IMG/VR virus record: IMGVR_UViG_3300043411_001628
Span: 1-38,692 of that record
DNA from: a virus
Length of the DNA stretch: 38,692 nucleotides
Strand: one strand, 5' to 3'
Made by a program: the position numbers and the translations under genes. The notes beneath the pieces were generated by a model. That model saw nothing but the letters and a program-made list of their open reading frames with translations, was not told the origin of the DNA and did no database searches. Shown piece by piece: positions 1 through 8,717 of this stretch (positions are counted from its first letter, which is position 1; every line of letters starts with the position of its first letter).

Positions 1-1
1 T

Positions 2-640
2 TCTAGAAAAACCCGTCCGTATTTTCATTACGTTCCAGTCACGGATCAGAACTTATTTAACTATATTGAGAGACATCAGTTTCCCGATAACTTTTTTCAT
101 CTTTCTTTGGCCCATAAGGCGGATTACCTTCGATGTGAATTGTTAACGGAACATGGAGGAATTTGGCTTGATAGCGATCAAATTTTAACATCGGATATGT
201 CTTCGGTCATTCCCTACCTTCAAATTTGGGATTATGTTGGATATGAATGGGAGCCTTTATCGCCATCTTTGGGGTTCATTGGCGCTCGAAAACAATGCCC
301 ATTATTGGTTAGCTGGAGAGAAAAAATGAAGGCGATGATAAAAATAAAGGCTACCTTTGGATGGGAGGAATTGGGATATCAAGTTCTGCATCCTCTATTA
401 AAACATATGGTGTCTTTGGAAGAGTTGAACTATATGGCATTTGATGCTAAAACCTCCTTCGCTCCAATTTATTGGAAGAATTGGGAAACTTTTTTTGATA
501 CTCGTGTTGATATGGTGTCCAGTCGTTATTCGGTCATGCTTTATAATTCACAGTTTCCAAACTGGTTCAAAAAAATGTCAGCCGTTGAAATCTTGCGTCA
601 AGATTATCTTATATCAAGGTTATTTAGAAGGTGTTTTTAA
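2..640 (+). CDS. Glycosyltransferase with DXD sugar-binding region, 5' truncated by the window
   Basis: The frame is open from the first bases of the window, so the true start lies upstream; internal codons near 107 are not the start. The visible 212 residues carry the hallmark of the Gly_transf_sug / capsular-polysaccharide transferase family: an AHKADYLRCELL helix, then EHGGIWLDSDQI, in which DSD is the metal- and nucleotide-sugar-binding DXD motif. Such enzymes (GT-A fold) move a sugar from a nucleotide donor to a glycan or protein. In a phage the target could be virion protein or host surface sugar; the sequence does not say. A dehydratase and another glycosyltransferase lie elsewhere in the window. 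Confidence 0.8.
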   Translation, partial: SRKTRPYFHYVPVTDQNLFNYIERHQFPDNFFHLSLAHKADYLRCELLTEHGGIWLDSDQILTSDMSSVIPYLQIWDYVGYEWEPLSPSLGFIGARKQCPLLVSWREKMKAMIKIKATFGWEELGYQVLHPLLKHMVSLEELNYMAFDAKTSFAPIYWKNWETFFDTRVDMVSSRYSVMLYNSQFPNWFKKMSAVEILRQDYLISRLFRRCF

Positions 641-652
641 CCTTGTTATTGA

Positions 653-660
653 TATTTATA
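653..660 (+). promoter_or_regulatory. TATTTATA motif before the 666 start
   Basis: TATTTATA ends 5 nt before the ATG at 666. The same element precedes five other starts in the window (4972, 8730, 12461, 12519, 27327). It resembles a -10-only phage late promoter, but the function is inferred. Confidence 0.4.
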
Positions 661-665
661 ACCAT

Positions 666-2306
666 ATGAGTAATTACAAGAGCTATTTTCTGAAATCTAT
701 GGGTCTCCGTGAAGATTCACTACCGGGAGGTAACGGCGATGAAACTTCATCAAACCAAGTCGATCCACAACAGTTAGAAATGGGGGTTAAGGTGGAAATG
801 GAGCATACGCAAGACGAAGCTCTCGCCAAAGAAATTGCCTTGGACCATCTTACCGAAGATCCAAACTATTATTCTACACTGAAAGGTGCTGGATTAGCTG
901 ATGAATTGCCGGGTAGTAGCATGGGTGAAACTTTGCCAATGCCGCCTCAAATGTCCAAACTTTTTTCTCCCACCGCCATCATGCCAACCCCTGTCATTGC
1001 GACGGCAGTTCGCGGTACACGTTCCGGTGGACTTCCTGCTGGTGGGCATGTGGCCGATCCTGAGAAGTGTCGTTTGGGCGGCTTGGAAGCGATGAAAGTT
1101 CTTCCTCAAGGTGGAGTGAAAGGGGACCCAGAAAAGGCTCGTTTTGGAGGCTGGGAGAGAGTAAAGAATCTCAAACCCAACTCTCAAGGTGCTATTTCTG
1201 ATACCCCGGCCTCTGAGGCTATTAAGGCAAAGGGGGGTCATTTCACCCCAGACAACGGCGAAATCACTCGTGGGGAGGCTCCCAAGACGAATAAAAAGGG
1301 GTCGGATGCGATTCATCCAATGCAAGTTCAACAATTGGGAAATGAACCCATTGATGATGATGGTACCACTCGTGATGGTAAAGAAACTCCTGCTTCTGCC
1401 GAAGCTGGAATTGAAGGTGGGTCGGTGCCAACGTCTGAACCCGAAGAACACCCCATGTCCAGCATGGTGGCCGGGAAGGAACAGGATGCTCCAAATCCAC
1501 CGGGAGATAATTTTGTGGAACCCAAAGAAAAGGAAGAACCAAAAGGCCCATGGGGAATTGGTTTGGATGATGATGAGGATGAAGACGACGAAAAAGAAGA
1601 AGGAGAAGCTAATGATGTCTCAATTGATATCAAGGAAGTTCGGGATGCCGCTCAAGCAACTGTCGTCAAAGAAGGATGGGCTATGGGTGAATACACTCCG
1701 GAACAACAACAGGCAGTTGACCTTTTGATGAAAAAGGGTTTCCGAGAAGTCAGTACCTTCCCAGACCAACCAGATGCCGAAAATCAAGGAACAACTCCTC
1801 AAGTAATTGTGGTTCTTCAAAAGAAGAAGAGCGCCTTCGGTACCAGTCAATGTGAAGTAGACCCACAGGGAATGTGTAACGGTCAGCCCGTTCAACAATT
1901 CCTCGCTGGTCAGGTCAAGGAATGTGATGATTGCGGCTGCGGCGATCCAACCATGGTACATCGCTTTCAACAACTTGCCAACATCAAAGGCAAGGATGGA
2001 AAGATGGGTGAAGCTGGCGCAATTTCAGAATTGAAAGAACTTGTAGGACGATTGAACGCCAAGGGTAAGGTTACTCCGTTGTTGGCGAAAGCCCAGAAGT
2101 ATCTTAAAGAGATGGATTCCCCCGAGGAAGCCGGAACTGGAAAACTCGATGCCTTTATTCAGGATGCTATCGCTCATCGTGGCCAGACGGACGATCAAAA
2201 TACGGTCGCCGATATGATTGTAACAAAGTTGGAAGATATGGGAGTAAAAAATATCCAACGTCGTTATGATTACGTTCTTTCGATGGTAACCAAATACTGG
2301 AAATAA
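666..2306 (+). CDS. Large acidic protein with DUF5661-like motif; possible virion protein
   Basis: 546 residues from the ATG at 666. I reject the longer open frame from 441 because it overlaps the glycosyltransferase and the TATTTATA element lies inside it. Near residues 40-70 the pattern MGVKVEMEH ... AKEIALDHLTEDPNYYSTL matches the DUF5661 type found in phage and plasmid proteins. The middle is low-complexity and acidic, with a DDDEDEDDEKEE run, and contains two copies of a DPEK(C/A)R(L/F)GG unit. A CDDCGCGD cluster near residue 415 could bind metal. The C-terminal 140 residues look helical. It overlaps the next gene by one base. Function is not established; a structural or head-assembly role is a guess from context. 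Confidence 0.75.
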   Translation: MSNYKSYFLKSMGLREDSLPGGNGDETSSNQVDPQQLEMGVKVEMEHTQDEALAKEIALDHLTEDPNYYSTLKGAGLADELPGSSMGETLPMPPQMSKLFSPTAIMPTPVIATAVRGTRSGGLPAGGHVADPEKCRLGGLEAMKVLPQGGVKGDPEKARFGGWERVKNLKPNSQGAISDTPASEAIKAKGGHFTPDNGEITRGEAPKTNKKGSDAIHPMQVQQLGNEPIDDDGTTRDGKETPASAEAGIEGGSVPTSEPEEHPMSSMVAGKEQDAPNPPGDNFVEPKEKEEPKGPWGIGLDDDEDEDDEKEEGEANDVSIDIKEVRDAAQATVVKEGWAMGEYTPEQQQAVDLLMKKGFREVSTFPDQPDAENQGTTPQVIVVLQKKKSAFGTSQCEVDPQGMCNGQPVQQFLAGQVKECDDCGCGDPTMVHRFQQLANIKGKDGKMGEAGAISELKELVGRLNAKGKVTPLLAKAQKYLKEMDSPEEAGTGKLDAFIQDAIAHRGQTDDQNTVADMIVTKLEDMGVKNIQRRYDYVLSMVTKYWK

Positions 2307-3571
2307 TGCCAGCCACCCCTGAAACAAAAGTTCAGATCGACCCCGAGTTAAAGAAACGACTTGCTGGGTTGTATCAGTCCATGGCCAAACGACTTGGCAT
2401 CAAGGCTACTCCTAAAATTGTTTTTTCCCACGATGCGGCTAATGCCGAAGAACCATTCGGAAAGACCGCCTACTATGACCCAATGTCGAGGACAATTAGG
2501 GTCTATATGACCAAGCGTCATCCTACGGATATGCTTCGCAGTTTTGCGCATGAACTTATCCACCACTGGCAGAATGAACATGGGGCTCTTCCCGGTAATA
2601 ATGCAGGGCAGGAACACTATGCGCAAAAAGACCCTATTCTTCGCAAGCGAGAGATGGAAGCATATTTGTTAGGCAATATTCTTTTCCGTGATTGGCAGGA
2701 CGAAAACCGGTATGGGAAAATTAACGAGAATCTTGAGATATCCGACCCAACCAAAGTCCAGAGCGCCATCAAGAAACTTTTGTTTGATTTGATCAAAACA
2801 AACGCTATTCGGTCCTATCATCGTAAAGCAACTTCTGGAGATATGAATCCAAATGACTATGTGGATGAAATTGCTCGAAAATTGTCTCTTGAAGTTGATA
2901 AGTTTCTTCAAGTTGTCAACAATCGAGGCAATTGGGAAAATCAACAACAGATGATTAAAGAGACCATCTCGAAGGACGAGTTGAAAAATTTGGTTAGAGA
3001 GCGCATCCAACAGGCATTGGAAGGGAAAAAAAGTGTTCCAACCGAGGATGATATTGAGGATTGGAATTCATGGCATCCCGAAAATCCAGTAAAAACGGCG
3101 GCAGACTTGCTAAAAGCAAAGAGAACTCCCAAGAAGAAAAAACGCAAAAATCAAGGAATGGTTGCTGTCAAAGGCGATCATGAATCGTATGCGGATTGGG
3201 TGAAATCACTTAACGTCAATTTATCTCAGCGACGGGAACGAGAAAAAAAGAACATCCAAGCAGGGGTGGAGTATTACAATATTGGTTTTTCGGGGAACTA
3301 TGTTTGTTGGTATTGGGATGCTAAACTCCGAAAGCTTGTCACTGCCGTTGGTCATAGTCACAAAGAAAATTTTGGAGATATTCTTCCATATAAAAACTTT
3401 CGTGGTCGTTATGATATGAAGACTAAAGAGTTGAGTCTCACGGTGCCAGAGGGTCTTGGGTCAATGAAACTCAGCGGTAAGGTTGAGACCGACGTTCCAG
3501 CGGAACTTCGTCGAGCGTTGGACGCTAAATTTCCCGGTCACATCTTACACTATTTTCCATATTTGGTGTAA
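2306..3571 (+). CDS. Zinc metalloprotease-like protein (HELIH motif)
   Basis: 421 residues; start ATG overlaps the upstream TAA. Residues about 55-100 hold a zincin core: YDPMSRTIRVY strand, then MLRSFAHELIHHWQNEHG, where HELIH is the HExxH zinc site with catalytic Glu. About 45 residues on, REMEAYLLGN supplies a Glu that could be the third ligand. A central helix SKDELKNLVRERIQQALE resembles one in the 4972 product. The C-terminal 130 residues form a separate unrecognised domain. Position in a possible structural block suggests virion maturation or a virion-carried peptidase, which is inference; substrate unknown. Confidence 0.7.
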   Translation: MPATPETKVQIDPELKKRLAGLYQSMAKRLGIKATPKIVFSHDAANAEEPFGKTAYYDPMSRTIRVYMTKRHPTDMLRSFAHELIHHWQNEHGALPGNNAGQEHYAQKDPILRKREMEAYLLGNILFRDWQDENRYGKINENLEISDPTKVQSAIKKLLFDLIKTNAIRSYHRKATSGDMNPNDYVDEIARKLSLEVDKFLQVVNNRGNWENQQQMIKETISKDELKNLVRERIQQALEGKKSVPTEDDIEDWNSWHPENPVKTAADLLKAKRTPKKKKRKNQGMVAVKGDHESYADWVKSLNVNLSQRREREKKNIQAGVEYYNIGFSGNYVCWYWDAKLRKLVTAVGHSHKENFGDILPYKNFRGRYDMKTKELSLTVPEGLGSMKLSGKVETDVPAELRRALDAKFPGHILHYFPYLV

Positions 3572-3575
3572 AAAT

Positions 3576-3968
3576 ATGATCGACGAAACCCTTCATCGTA
3601 TCCCTGACTTTGATGCTATGGCTTTATTGCAAGCTCGACTCGCCAGTAAAGGCACCGGACCTCAATCAACCCCGCTCAAAGGTAATATCGATCCATATCG
3701 AATGATGTTGGATCGAAGGGCTGAGAATGCATCAGAAGCCACTGCTCCTATTCAAAGCTGGCCAGCGGAAGATATAAAAAAATTGGAAGAATTTTGCCTG
3801 AAACATGGCATCGTGGGATTCAACTGTGGTCGAATGAGTCCAGCGGCGGCATTGTCCCTTCTCAAGCAAAAGCTTGGGGTTTTTGAAGGATCGCCACACA
3901 CGGAGGGGTATGGCCACAATTATCCGTACACCGAGACGATCAGAAAACGTATTCTCTTGAGTGGTTGA
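3576..3968 (+). CDS. Hypothetical protein, 130 aa
   Basis: Starts at the ATG 4 nt after the metalloprotease stop, so it is probably co-transcribed. A longer open frame begins at 3483 inside the previous gene, but that part is a shadow. The N-terminal half is polar; residues about 60-115 look helical with a small LKHGIVGFNCGRMSPAAALS segment resembling a short DNA- or protein-binding helical unit. I do not recognise the family. Confidence 0.65.
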   Translation: MIDETLHRIPDFDAMALLQARLASKGTGPQSTPLKGNIDPYRMMLDRRAENASEATAPIQSWPAEDIKKLEEFCLKHGIVGFNCGRMSPAAALSLLKQKLGVFEGSPHTEGYGHNYPYTETIRKRILLSG

Positions 3969-3971
3969 CCT

Positions 3972-3979
3972 TATAAATA
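3972..3979 (+). promoter_or_regulatory. TATAAATA, T4-late-type -10 box
   Basis: TATAAATA, identical to the T4 late promoter core, lies 15 nt upstream of the ATG at 3995 in the gap after a gene stop. It would give a leader of roughly 8 nt. No -35 box is evident. Confidence 0.4.
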
Positions 3980-3994
3980 TCTACTTATTAGTGT

Positions 3995-4960
3995 ATGAAA
4001 ACCGTCAAACAAGTCATTTTTGGTTTCATTGTCGCAGCAATGCTGATCATTCTTTCAGGTTGTGCCACGACAGAGAAAATTTTTGGTAAAAAGGCATCGG
4101 CTGAGGCTGACGCCAAGGCCAGTGTAGTAAATGTCGAAACTCTGTTGGGGGCTAACTTAAAAGAAAAGTTGGAACAGGTGGCCAATATTTCGTATGGTGT
4201 GGGATATGCGTTGGGGAAAGAAGCAAATCCCTCTCAAGCCGTTGAAATTGCAAAGGAATTGAATTCGAGGGCTGCGTCTCTTACTGGGGCTCCAACACTG
4301 GAAGAGATGAAGAAAATGAAGCAAATGATTGATGATTTGACTTCGGAACTGGCCACAGAACGAGAACGTGGATCAAAAGCGTTGGAGAATAAAGATTCGG
4401 AGATTTATGGGTTACAACTTAAGTCCAAACTTCTTGTCGAAGCCAAGGACAAAGAAATCCAAAAATACATGAAACTGTCACAGGACACGGCTCTAAAAGC
4501 CGATGCCATGCAATCAAAGTTGGATGATATGAATAGCTTTTTTGGTTTTGGTGCAATTTGGTATGGGCTCAAAAAGTTCGTGATTAGTATGTCATGGATT
4601 ATCGGCATTGGGTCTATTATTTATCTTGTTCTTCGCTTCGCATCGATGTCCAACCCATTGGCCGCATCGATTTTTTCGATTTTTGATACCATCATGAGTT
4701 GGTGCGTAAATATGATCAAGGTACTCGCTCCCAAGGCTCTTGAAGTCGCAGGTCAAACGGCAACACGGGTTGCGAATGGCTATCGGGATGCCATGACTAA
4801 GATGATCGATAATATCGAGGCTCTCAAAGAGATGCAAAAACGAGATCCATCGAAAAAATTTACCATTGATGAGTTTTTGGATGAACTTTCCAAATCTCTG
4901 GATACCACTGAAAAAGCTATGGTAGACAAAATTAAGCGAGATATTGGATACACCGGTTAA
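3995..4960 (+). CDS. Lipoprotein-like membrane protein with coiled coil
   Basis: 321 residues. The N-terminus is a signal peptide with a lipobox, LSGC, placing the modified cysteine at residue 23, so it should be an exported lipoprotein in a Gram-negative host. Residues about 95-180 are charged and coiled-coil-like (KMKQMIDDLTSELATERE). A second hydrophobic segment at about 190-215 (ISMSWIIGIGSIIYLVLRF) and a weaker one near 225-245 follow, then an amphipathic charged tail. A lipid anchor plus coiled coil plus transmembrane segment could fit a spanin-like or superinfection-exclusion protein; neither is proven. Confidence 0.7.
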   Translation: MKTVKQVIFGFIVAAMLIILSGCATTEKIFGKKASAEADAKASVVNVETLLGANLKEKLEQVANISYGVGYALGKEANPSQAVEIAKELNSRAASLTGAPTLEEMKKMKQMIDDLTSELATERERGSKALENKDSEIYGLQLKSKLLVEAKDKEIQKYMKLSQDTALKADAMQSKLDDMNSFFGFGAIWYGLKKFVISMSWIIGIGSIIYLVLRFASMSNPLAASIFSIFDTIMSWCVNMIKVLAPKALEVAGQTATRVANGYRDAMTKMIDNIEALKEMQKRDPSKKFTIDEFLDELSKSLDTTEKAMVDKIKRDIGYTG

Positions 4961-4968
4961 TATTTATA
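4961..4968 (+). promoter_or_regulatory. TATTTATA motif before the 4972 start
   Basis: TATTTATA immediately follows the previous stop codon and ends 3 nt before the ATG at 4972. It is one of six such placements in the window. Confidence 0.4.
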
Positions 4969-4971
4969 CCC

Positions 4972-5598
4972 ATGACCAAATACGATCTTGAACGGCTTGT
5001 AATGGAATGTCTGACTGATTATGTATCAGATGTCTCACGCAAACCGTCGAAACCAGTTAAGGAAAACACCATGAAGAAATCTGAACTCAAAGCCCTTGTG
5101 AATGAAGTCGTTCGCCAGTGCGTGCAAGAAGCGGGACCTCAATATAAGGTCCGTGGCAAGAAATCACAACTCGAACAACCGGGCCAACGTAATAAAGCCC
5201 GAGAAATTCAAAGCGATCCTCAAATCAATGAAGATTTTGGTGCTGAATTTGGGGCCGAGGGCGGCGATGAAGGAGGTGCTGAATTTGGTGGAGCGGGTGG
5301 TGAAGAGAAAAGTGAAGTTGAACTTCTGAAACAGATGGCTCAAATTCTTCTCAAGTTGCTCCAGATGCATCGTGGCGAAAGCCCCGTAGACAACATGGGT
5401 GACGAGGATGAGTCTCCAGAGGCTCCAGAGGCTCCAGAGGCTCCAGAAGCATCCCAAGACGCTCCAGAGGCATCTGAGGATGACGAAGAGGAATTGCAAG
5501 AGTCTAACCACAAGGTTCAGGTTCGTTCTTATAAGACCGTTAAGGATCTTCCGAACGATCCCAAGAACGTTCGAGACCCCGAAGTTCCACAGTCATAA
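4972..5598 (+). CDS. Acidic Gly/Pro/Ala-rich protein with PEA repeats
   Basis: 208 residues, low complexity apart from the N-terminus. Two short amphipathic helices open it: KYDLERLVMECLTDYV and KSELKALVNEVVRQCVQE; the second resembles a helix in the 2306 product. Then come a Gly/Glu-rich stretch, a hydrophobic helix ELLKQMAQILLKLLQMH and four PEA repeats encoded by tandem 9-bp units around 5415-5452. No enzyme motif is present. It might be a scaffold-like or minor virion protein, by composition and position only. Confidence 0.65.
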   Translation: MTKYDLERLVMECLTDYVSDVSRKPSKPVKENTMKKSELKALVNEVVRQCVQEAGPQYKVRGKKSQLEQPGQRNKAREIQSDPQINEDFGAEFGAEGGDEGGAEFGGAGGEEKSEVELLKQMAQILLKLLQMHRGESPVDNMGDEDESPEAPEAPEAPEASQDAPEASEDDEEELQESNHKVQVRSYKTVKDLPNDPKNVRDPEVPQS

Positions 5599-5604
5599 TA
5601 TAAT

Positions 5605-5630
5605 AAGCACTTAAAATAAGTTGCTTTTTT
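5605..5630 (+). terminator. Rho-independent terminator after the first + block
   Basis: AAGCACTT pairs with AAGTTGCTT (one bulged base) across an AAAAT loop and is followed by six T. It lies 7 nt after the 5598 stop and closes the 666-5598 block. Confidence 0.7.
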
Positions 5631-5637
5631 AGTTTTT

Positions 5638-5677
5638 ATACGCCATGATGCTTTTAAGATAAAGTGTTATGGCGTAT
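5638..5677 (+). other. Second hairpin in the intergenic region
   Basis: ATACGCCAT and ATGGCGTAT form a perfect 9-bp stem around a 22-nt loop, followed by TTTC. It may be a second terminator or an operator or processing element. The 119-nt gap 5599-5717 holds only these two hairpins and the leader of the 5718 gene. Confidence 0.5.
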
Positions 5678-5717
5678 TTTCTGTACTACTTATAGGCAGA
5701 AAAGAACACATACAAAT

Positions 5718-6014
5718 ATGCAAATTTACATAACCGACACTACAAAACAACCCGTTAAAGACGTTACCTTTAACGATTACCCCTCGGCAGTGAGATACCT
5801 CGAAGGAATTTCTCAACGTGCTTTTGGTCAGACCAGAAAGAGTTACATGATCCTCCTAGAGTCCATGGGACACGGGGAAGATGATCAAGCATCAGTCAAT
5901 TTCGTTCGAGCGATGGCCGAACGTATTGAGATTGGCGTAATTCGTGAAGGACGCAAAATGCGATGTGATATTACCTCTGCCTTTATGTTTAATAAGCCAG
6001 AGTATGGATCTTAA
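5718..6014 (+). CDS. Hypothetical protein, 98 aa
   Basis: I choose the ATG at 5718 (MQIYITDTT); the open frame extends back to 5664 but that part covers the hairpin region. Compact alpha/beta-looking protein with no motif I recognise. Its last 11 bases overlap the helicase start, so the two are probably translated together. Confidence 0.6.
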   Translation: MQIYITDTTKQPVKDVTFNDYPSAVRYLEGISQRAFGQTRKSYMILLESMGHGEDDQASVNFVRAMAERIEIGVIREGRKMRCDITSAFMFNKPEYGS

Positions 6015-7656
6015 CATTGAATGGTGCGCTCCCTATAAAGTCAAAGTCGGCACAATAGACCATTGGCGACGAAGTTGGCTTATCCCCCAACCTGCTCGGA
6101 CAGCATTTTTTGATTTCTGGAGAGAAGTCAAGTTTGATTTGCTGGCCAAAGGATTTCGAGTGTACAAGGAGGAAGACGAATGGTTCCTCTCGGAGACCAA
6201 GTTGGCTCAACTTCAGTTTGAAAAAATCGGCGTTACTCGTTCCGAACAAGAAGCCCCCGCTCTTTCCGATTTCTTTCTTCCTAACTATGACATTAGTAAC
6301 GCCATTGGGTTACGTCCTTGGCAGGTTTCAGCAGCAGGCAAACTCATTTCGGCCATTAACGAATGGGGATGTGCCATTGATGGATCAGATACGGGGACTG
6401 GAAAAACTTTTTCGGCATGTGGAGTTGTGAGAGAGTTGGGAATGAAAATGGTGGTTATATGTCCGAAAGCAGTTATTTCTCAGTGGCACGAAGTTGTTGA
6501 AAAACACTTTGGGATGACTGATAAACTCATTGCGGTCACCAATTACGAGCAACTCAAGATCGGAAAAACCAGTTCTAAACTTGCCTCTTACGTTATCCCC
6601 CGTTCTACTCGTCGGAAGACCTTCACATGGAAAGTTCCAAAAGACACTTTGATTATCTGGGACGAGTCACAAAAACTCAAGAACTGGAAGACCAAGAACG
6701 CTAAAACGTGCATAGCGGCGTACAAACAGGGGTACAAGCAACTTTTCTGCTCGGCGACCAATGCAACCAACCCCCTTGAACTGCGAACCGTAGGAACGTG
6801 TTTAAAGCTCTTCAAGGGTGGACAACAAGGTTGGTTTCAATGGTTGCGAGAACACGGCTGTTCCAAGGGCCAATGGGGCATGGAGTTTACCACTGACAAT
6901 AAGGTTCGTCAGAAGGTTCTCAAGAAGCTCCATAAAGATATTTTTCTCGACAGAGGCGTTCGCCTGCGTCGAGACACCATCCCAAATTTCCCAGAGTGTG
7001 ACTTGTTTGCAGTCCTGTTGGACATGGAAAAAGAAGACACCAGTCGGATCAATTCCATCTATGATGAGATGGAAAAAGAACTTAAACAATTAGAACAATT
7101 ACAGAAATTAAACAAGCATAACCACCTTGTCGTGGAATTAAGATTCAGACAAAAGATTGAACTGGTAAAAGTTCCGCTATTTATAGATATGATCGAAGAG
7201 GCTAAGGAAGACGGATTCTCAATTGTCGTGTTCGTGAACTTCACGGATACGCTCAATGCGATTGCCGAACGTCTCAAGATTTCCTGTATATTTGACGGTA
7301 AGGTGGGCGATGCTGAACGTGAGTTAAACAAGAAACGCTTTCAAAGCAACGAAGAACAAGTTATTCTGGTCAATGTCCAGTCAGGAGGCGGTGGATTATC
7401 GCTTCATGACCTACATGGGGGTCACCCCCGTATGTCTCTTATCTCTCCATCCTATTCGCCCGTCAATATGCGACAGGCCATTGGACGCATTTGGAGAGAT
7501 GATGCTAAGACAAAGGCCATCCAAAAACTGGTGTGCGTAGCAGGCACGGTTGAGGAAAACGTGTATAATAACGTCATAAAGAAATTGAACAACTTGGATC
7601 TTCTCAATGATGGCGACTTATCGTATTCCAAGGGATATACGGTGGTTAATCAATGA
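6004..7656 (+). CDS. SNF2/DEAD-like superfamily 2 helicase
   Basis: 550 residues from the ATG at 6004, which overlaps the previous gene by 11 nt; an upstream open extension to 5944 is out of frame with that gene and rejected. Motifs in order: LRPWQVSAAGKL (Q-motif-like) at 103-114, Walker A SDTGTGKT at 128-135, Walker B IIWDESQ at 217-223 (DESQ in place of DEAH), motif III SAT at 250-252, and motif VI QAIGRIWRDDAK near residue 495. This is the SNF2/RAD54-type ATPase core in minimal form. It should translocate on or remodel DNA. T4 UvsW is an analogue, but homology to UvsW itself is not shown. Confidence 0.85.
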   Translation: MDLNIEWCAPYKVKVGTIDHWRRSWLIPQPARTAFFDFWREVKFDLLAKGFRVYKEEDEWFLSETKLAQLQFEKIGVTRSEQEAPALSDFFLPNYDISNAIGLRPWQVSAAGKLISAINEWGCAIDGSDTGTGKTFSACGVVRELGMKMVVICPKAVISQWHEVVEKHFGMTDKLIAVTNYEQLKIGKTSSKLASYVIPRSTRRKTFTWKVPKDTLIIWDESQKLKNWKTKNAKTCIAAYKQGYKQLFCSATNATNPLELRTVGTCLKLFKGGQQGWFQWLREHGCSKGQWGMEFTTDNKVRQKVLKKLHKDIFLDRGVRLRRDTIPNFPECDLFAVLLDMEKEDTSRINSIYDEMEKELKQLEQLQKLNKHNHLVVELRFRQKIELVKVPLFIDMIEEAKEDGFSIVVFVNFTDTLNAIAERLKISCIFDGKVGDAERELNKKRFQSNEEQVILVNVQSGGGGLSLHDLHGGHPRMSLISPSYSPVNMRQAIGRIWRDDAKTKAIQKLVCVAGTVEENVYNNVIKKLNNLDLLNDGDLSYSKGYTVVNQ

Positions 7657-7663
7657 AAATATC

Positions 7664-8038
7664 ATGCCTATGCAAAAAACTATGAAGTCGTCCACAACTA
7701 ATAAAGTGGTTATAGTAAAACTTAATGGAAAGAAAAGTCAGATAACGGTTAATTCCGCTATTCATGACGATATTTTCATTGAGGCCGCCACAAGAGTTGT
7801 CGAGAAATATCGAAATGACATGTCTTTCTTTCACAAAATTCGCATTATAGGCGAGTGTTATGAGAAAACAGATGAAGCGGATATTAACAAACACTATCAG
7901 ATCAACATGTATCATATTCTTATGAATGCAGGATTATATTCCGTTGCTGAACTACTTCGTGAAAAGGCTAAGAATCTTCACAAAATTGATTTGCAGTTAG
8001 AACCTGCTCGTGCCAATGCAGGAAAATCCAACACCTAA
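7664..8038 (+). CDS. Hypothetical protein, 124 aa
   Basis: Starts 7 nt after the helicase stop at the first ATG (MPMQKT); ATGs at 7670 and 7682 are alternatives. Mixed alpha/beta, charged, no recognised motif. It overlaps the next gene by 23 nt, so it belongs to the same transcription unit as the helicase. Confidence 0.6.
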   Translation: MPMQKTMKSSTTNKVVIVKLNGKKSQITVNSAIHDDIFIEAATRVVEKYRNDMSFFHKIRIIGECYEKTDEADINKHYQINMYHILMNAGLYSVAELLREKAKNLHKIDLQLEPARANAGKSNT

Positions 8039-8717
8039 TACTGGTTCTCTCGAACGAGTTGTTGCGGTGCTCGCTCAAACGGTTGATGAGTTGACTCAGA
8101 AGGTCCACACCCTTGAAACGGAGAAGGTTCTCAAGGAAACTCAACTTCCGCCCGAAGCGTTGGCACAACTTGGTCTTTCTCAAGAACCCCCGCCCCGTAT
8201 TAAACGAGGTCGGGGCTATCGCCCACTCATGAAACATGAGTTCTTGGAAGCCAAACAAGCGACGGCCCTCAAGTACCCCAATGGTTTCAACGAAGCCATG
8301 GTTGCCCGTCACATGCGGGTGAACTATCACACCTACAAGAAATACGCCAAACTTCATGGAGTTTGGGAACCGAAACCAAACATCAAAGGCAAAAAGAATA
8401 TCCTTGATCCGGAACGAGGGAAATATCCTCTCAGTGAAATATTGGAAGGTAAACACCCCGAGTATTCCATCTTTCATATCAAAGATAAACTCATTCGTGG
8501 AAAAATTAAAGAAGAAAAATGTGAAAAGTGTGGATGGCATGAGCGGAGTGTGGCAAACGGTAAAGTTCCACTTTTTTTGACCTTCATGGATGATAATTCA
8601 AAAAATCATAGGCTTGAAAATATGAAGTTATATTGCCCAAATTGCACATTGACTTGTGGTCGAGGATATTTTAGAAGTGGACGAAAATATTTTGATCCAG
8701 ATTGGCTACAACGATGA
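8016..8717 (+). CDS. HNH-like zinc/HTH DNA-binding protein, probably nuclease-dead
   Basis: 233 residues from the ATG at 8016 (a GTG lies 6 nt upstream). Residues 10-40 form a short coiled coil; about 75-115 is an HTH-like segment (AMVARHMRVNYHTYKKYAK). The C-terminal 70 residues follow the HNH zinc layout: CEKCGWH, then FLTFMDDNSKNHRLENM, then LYCPNC. Active relatives have a His at the start of the central strand (typically DHIDGN); here it reads TFMDDN, so the catalytic His is missing. I infer a retained DNA-binding role, possibly transcriptional, rather than cleavage. Confidence 0.65.
   Translation: MQENPTPNTGSLERVVAVLAQTVDELTQKVHTLETEKVLKETQLPPEALAQLGLSQEPPPRIKRGRGYRPLMKHEFLEAKQATALKYPNGFNEAMVARHMRVNYHTYKKYAKLHGVWEPKPNIKGKKNILDPERGKYPLSEILEGKHPEYSIFHIKDKLIRGKIKEEKCEKCGWHERSVANGKVPLFLTFMDDNSKNHRLENMKLYCPNCTLTCGRGYFRSGRKYFDPDWLQR

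Noticed and set aside
441-665. N-terminal extension of the 666-2306 gene to an ATG at 441
   Set aside because: It lies inside the glycosyltransferase gene in another frame and includes the TATTTATA element; the ATG at 666 fits better.
5415-5452. Tandem 9-bp repeats as a CRISPR or iteron array
   Set aside because: They are in-frame codons for PEA repeats inside an acidic protein, without spacers.
7180-7192. TATTTATA followed by ATG inside the helicase gene (also near 33692 in the phosphatase)
   Set aside because: These are in-frame codons inside genes with no gap or new gene, so they are likely chance copies of the motif.
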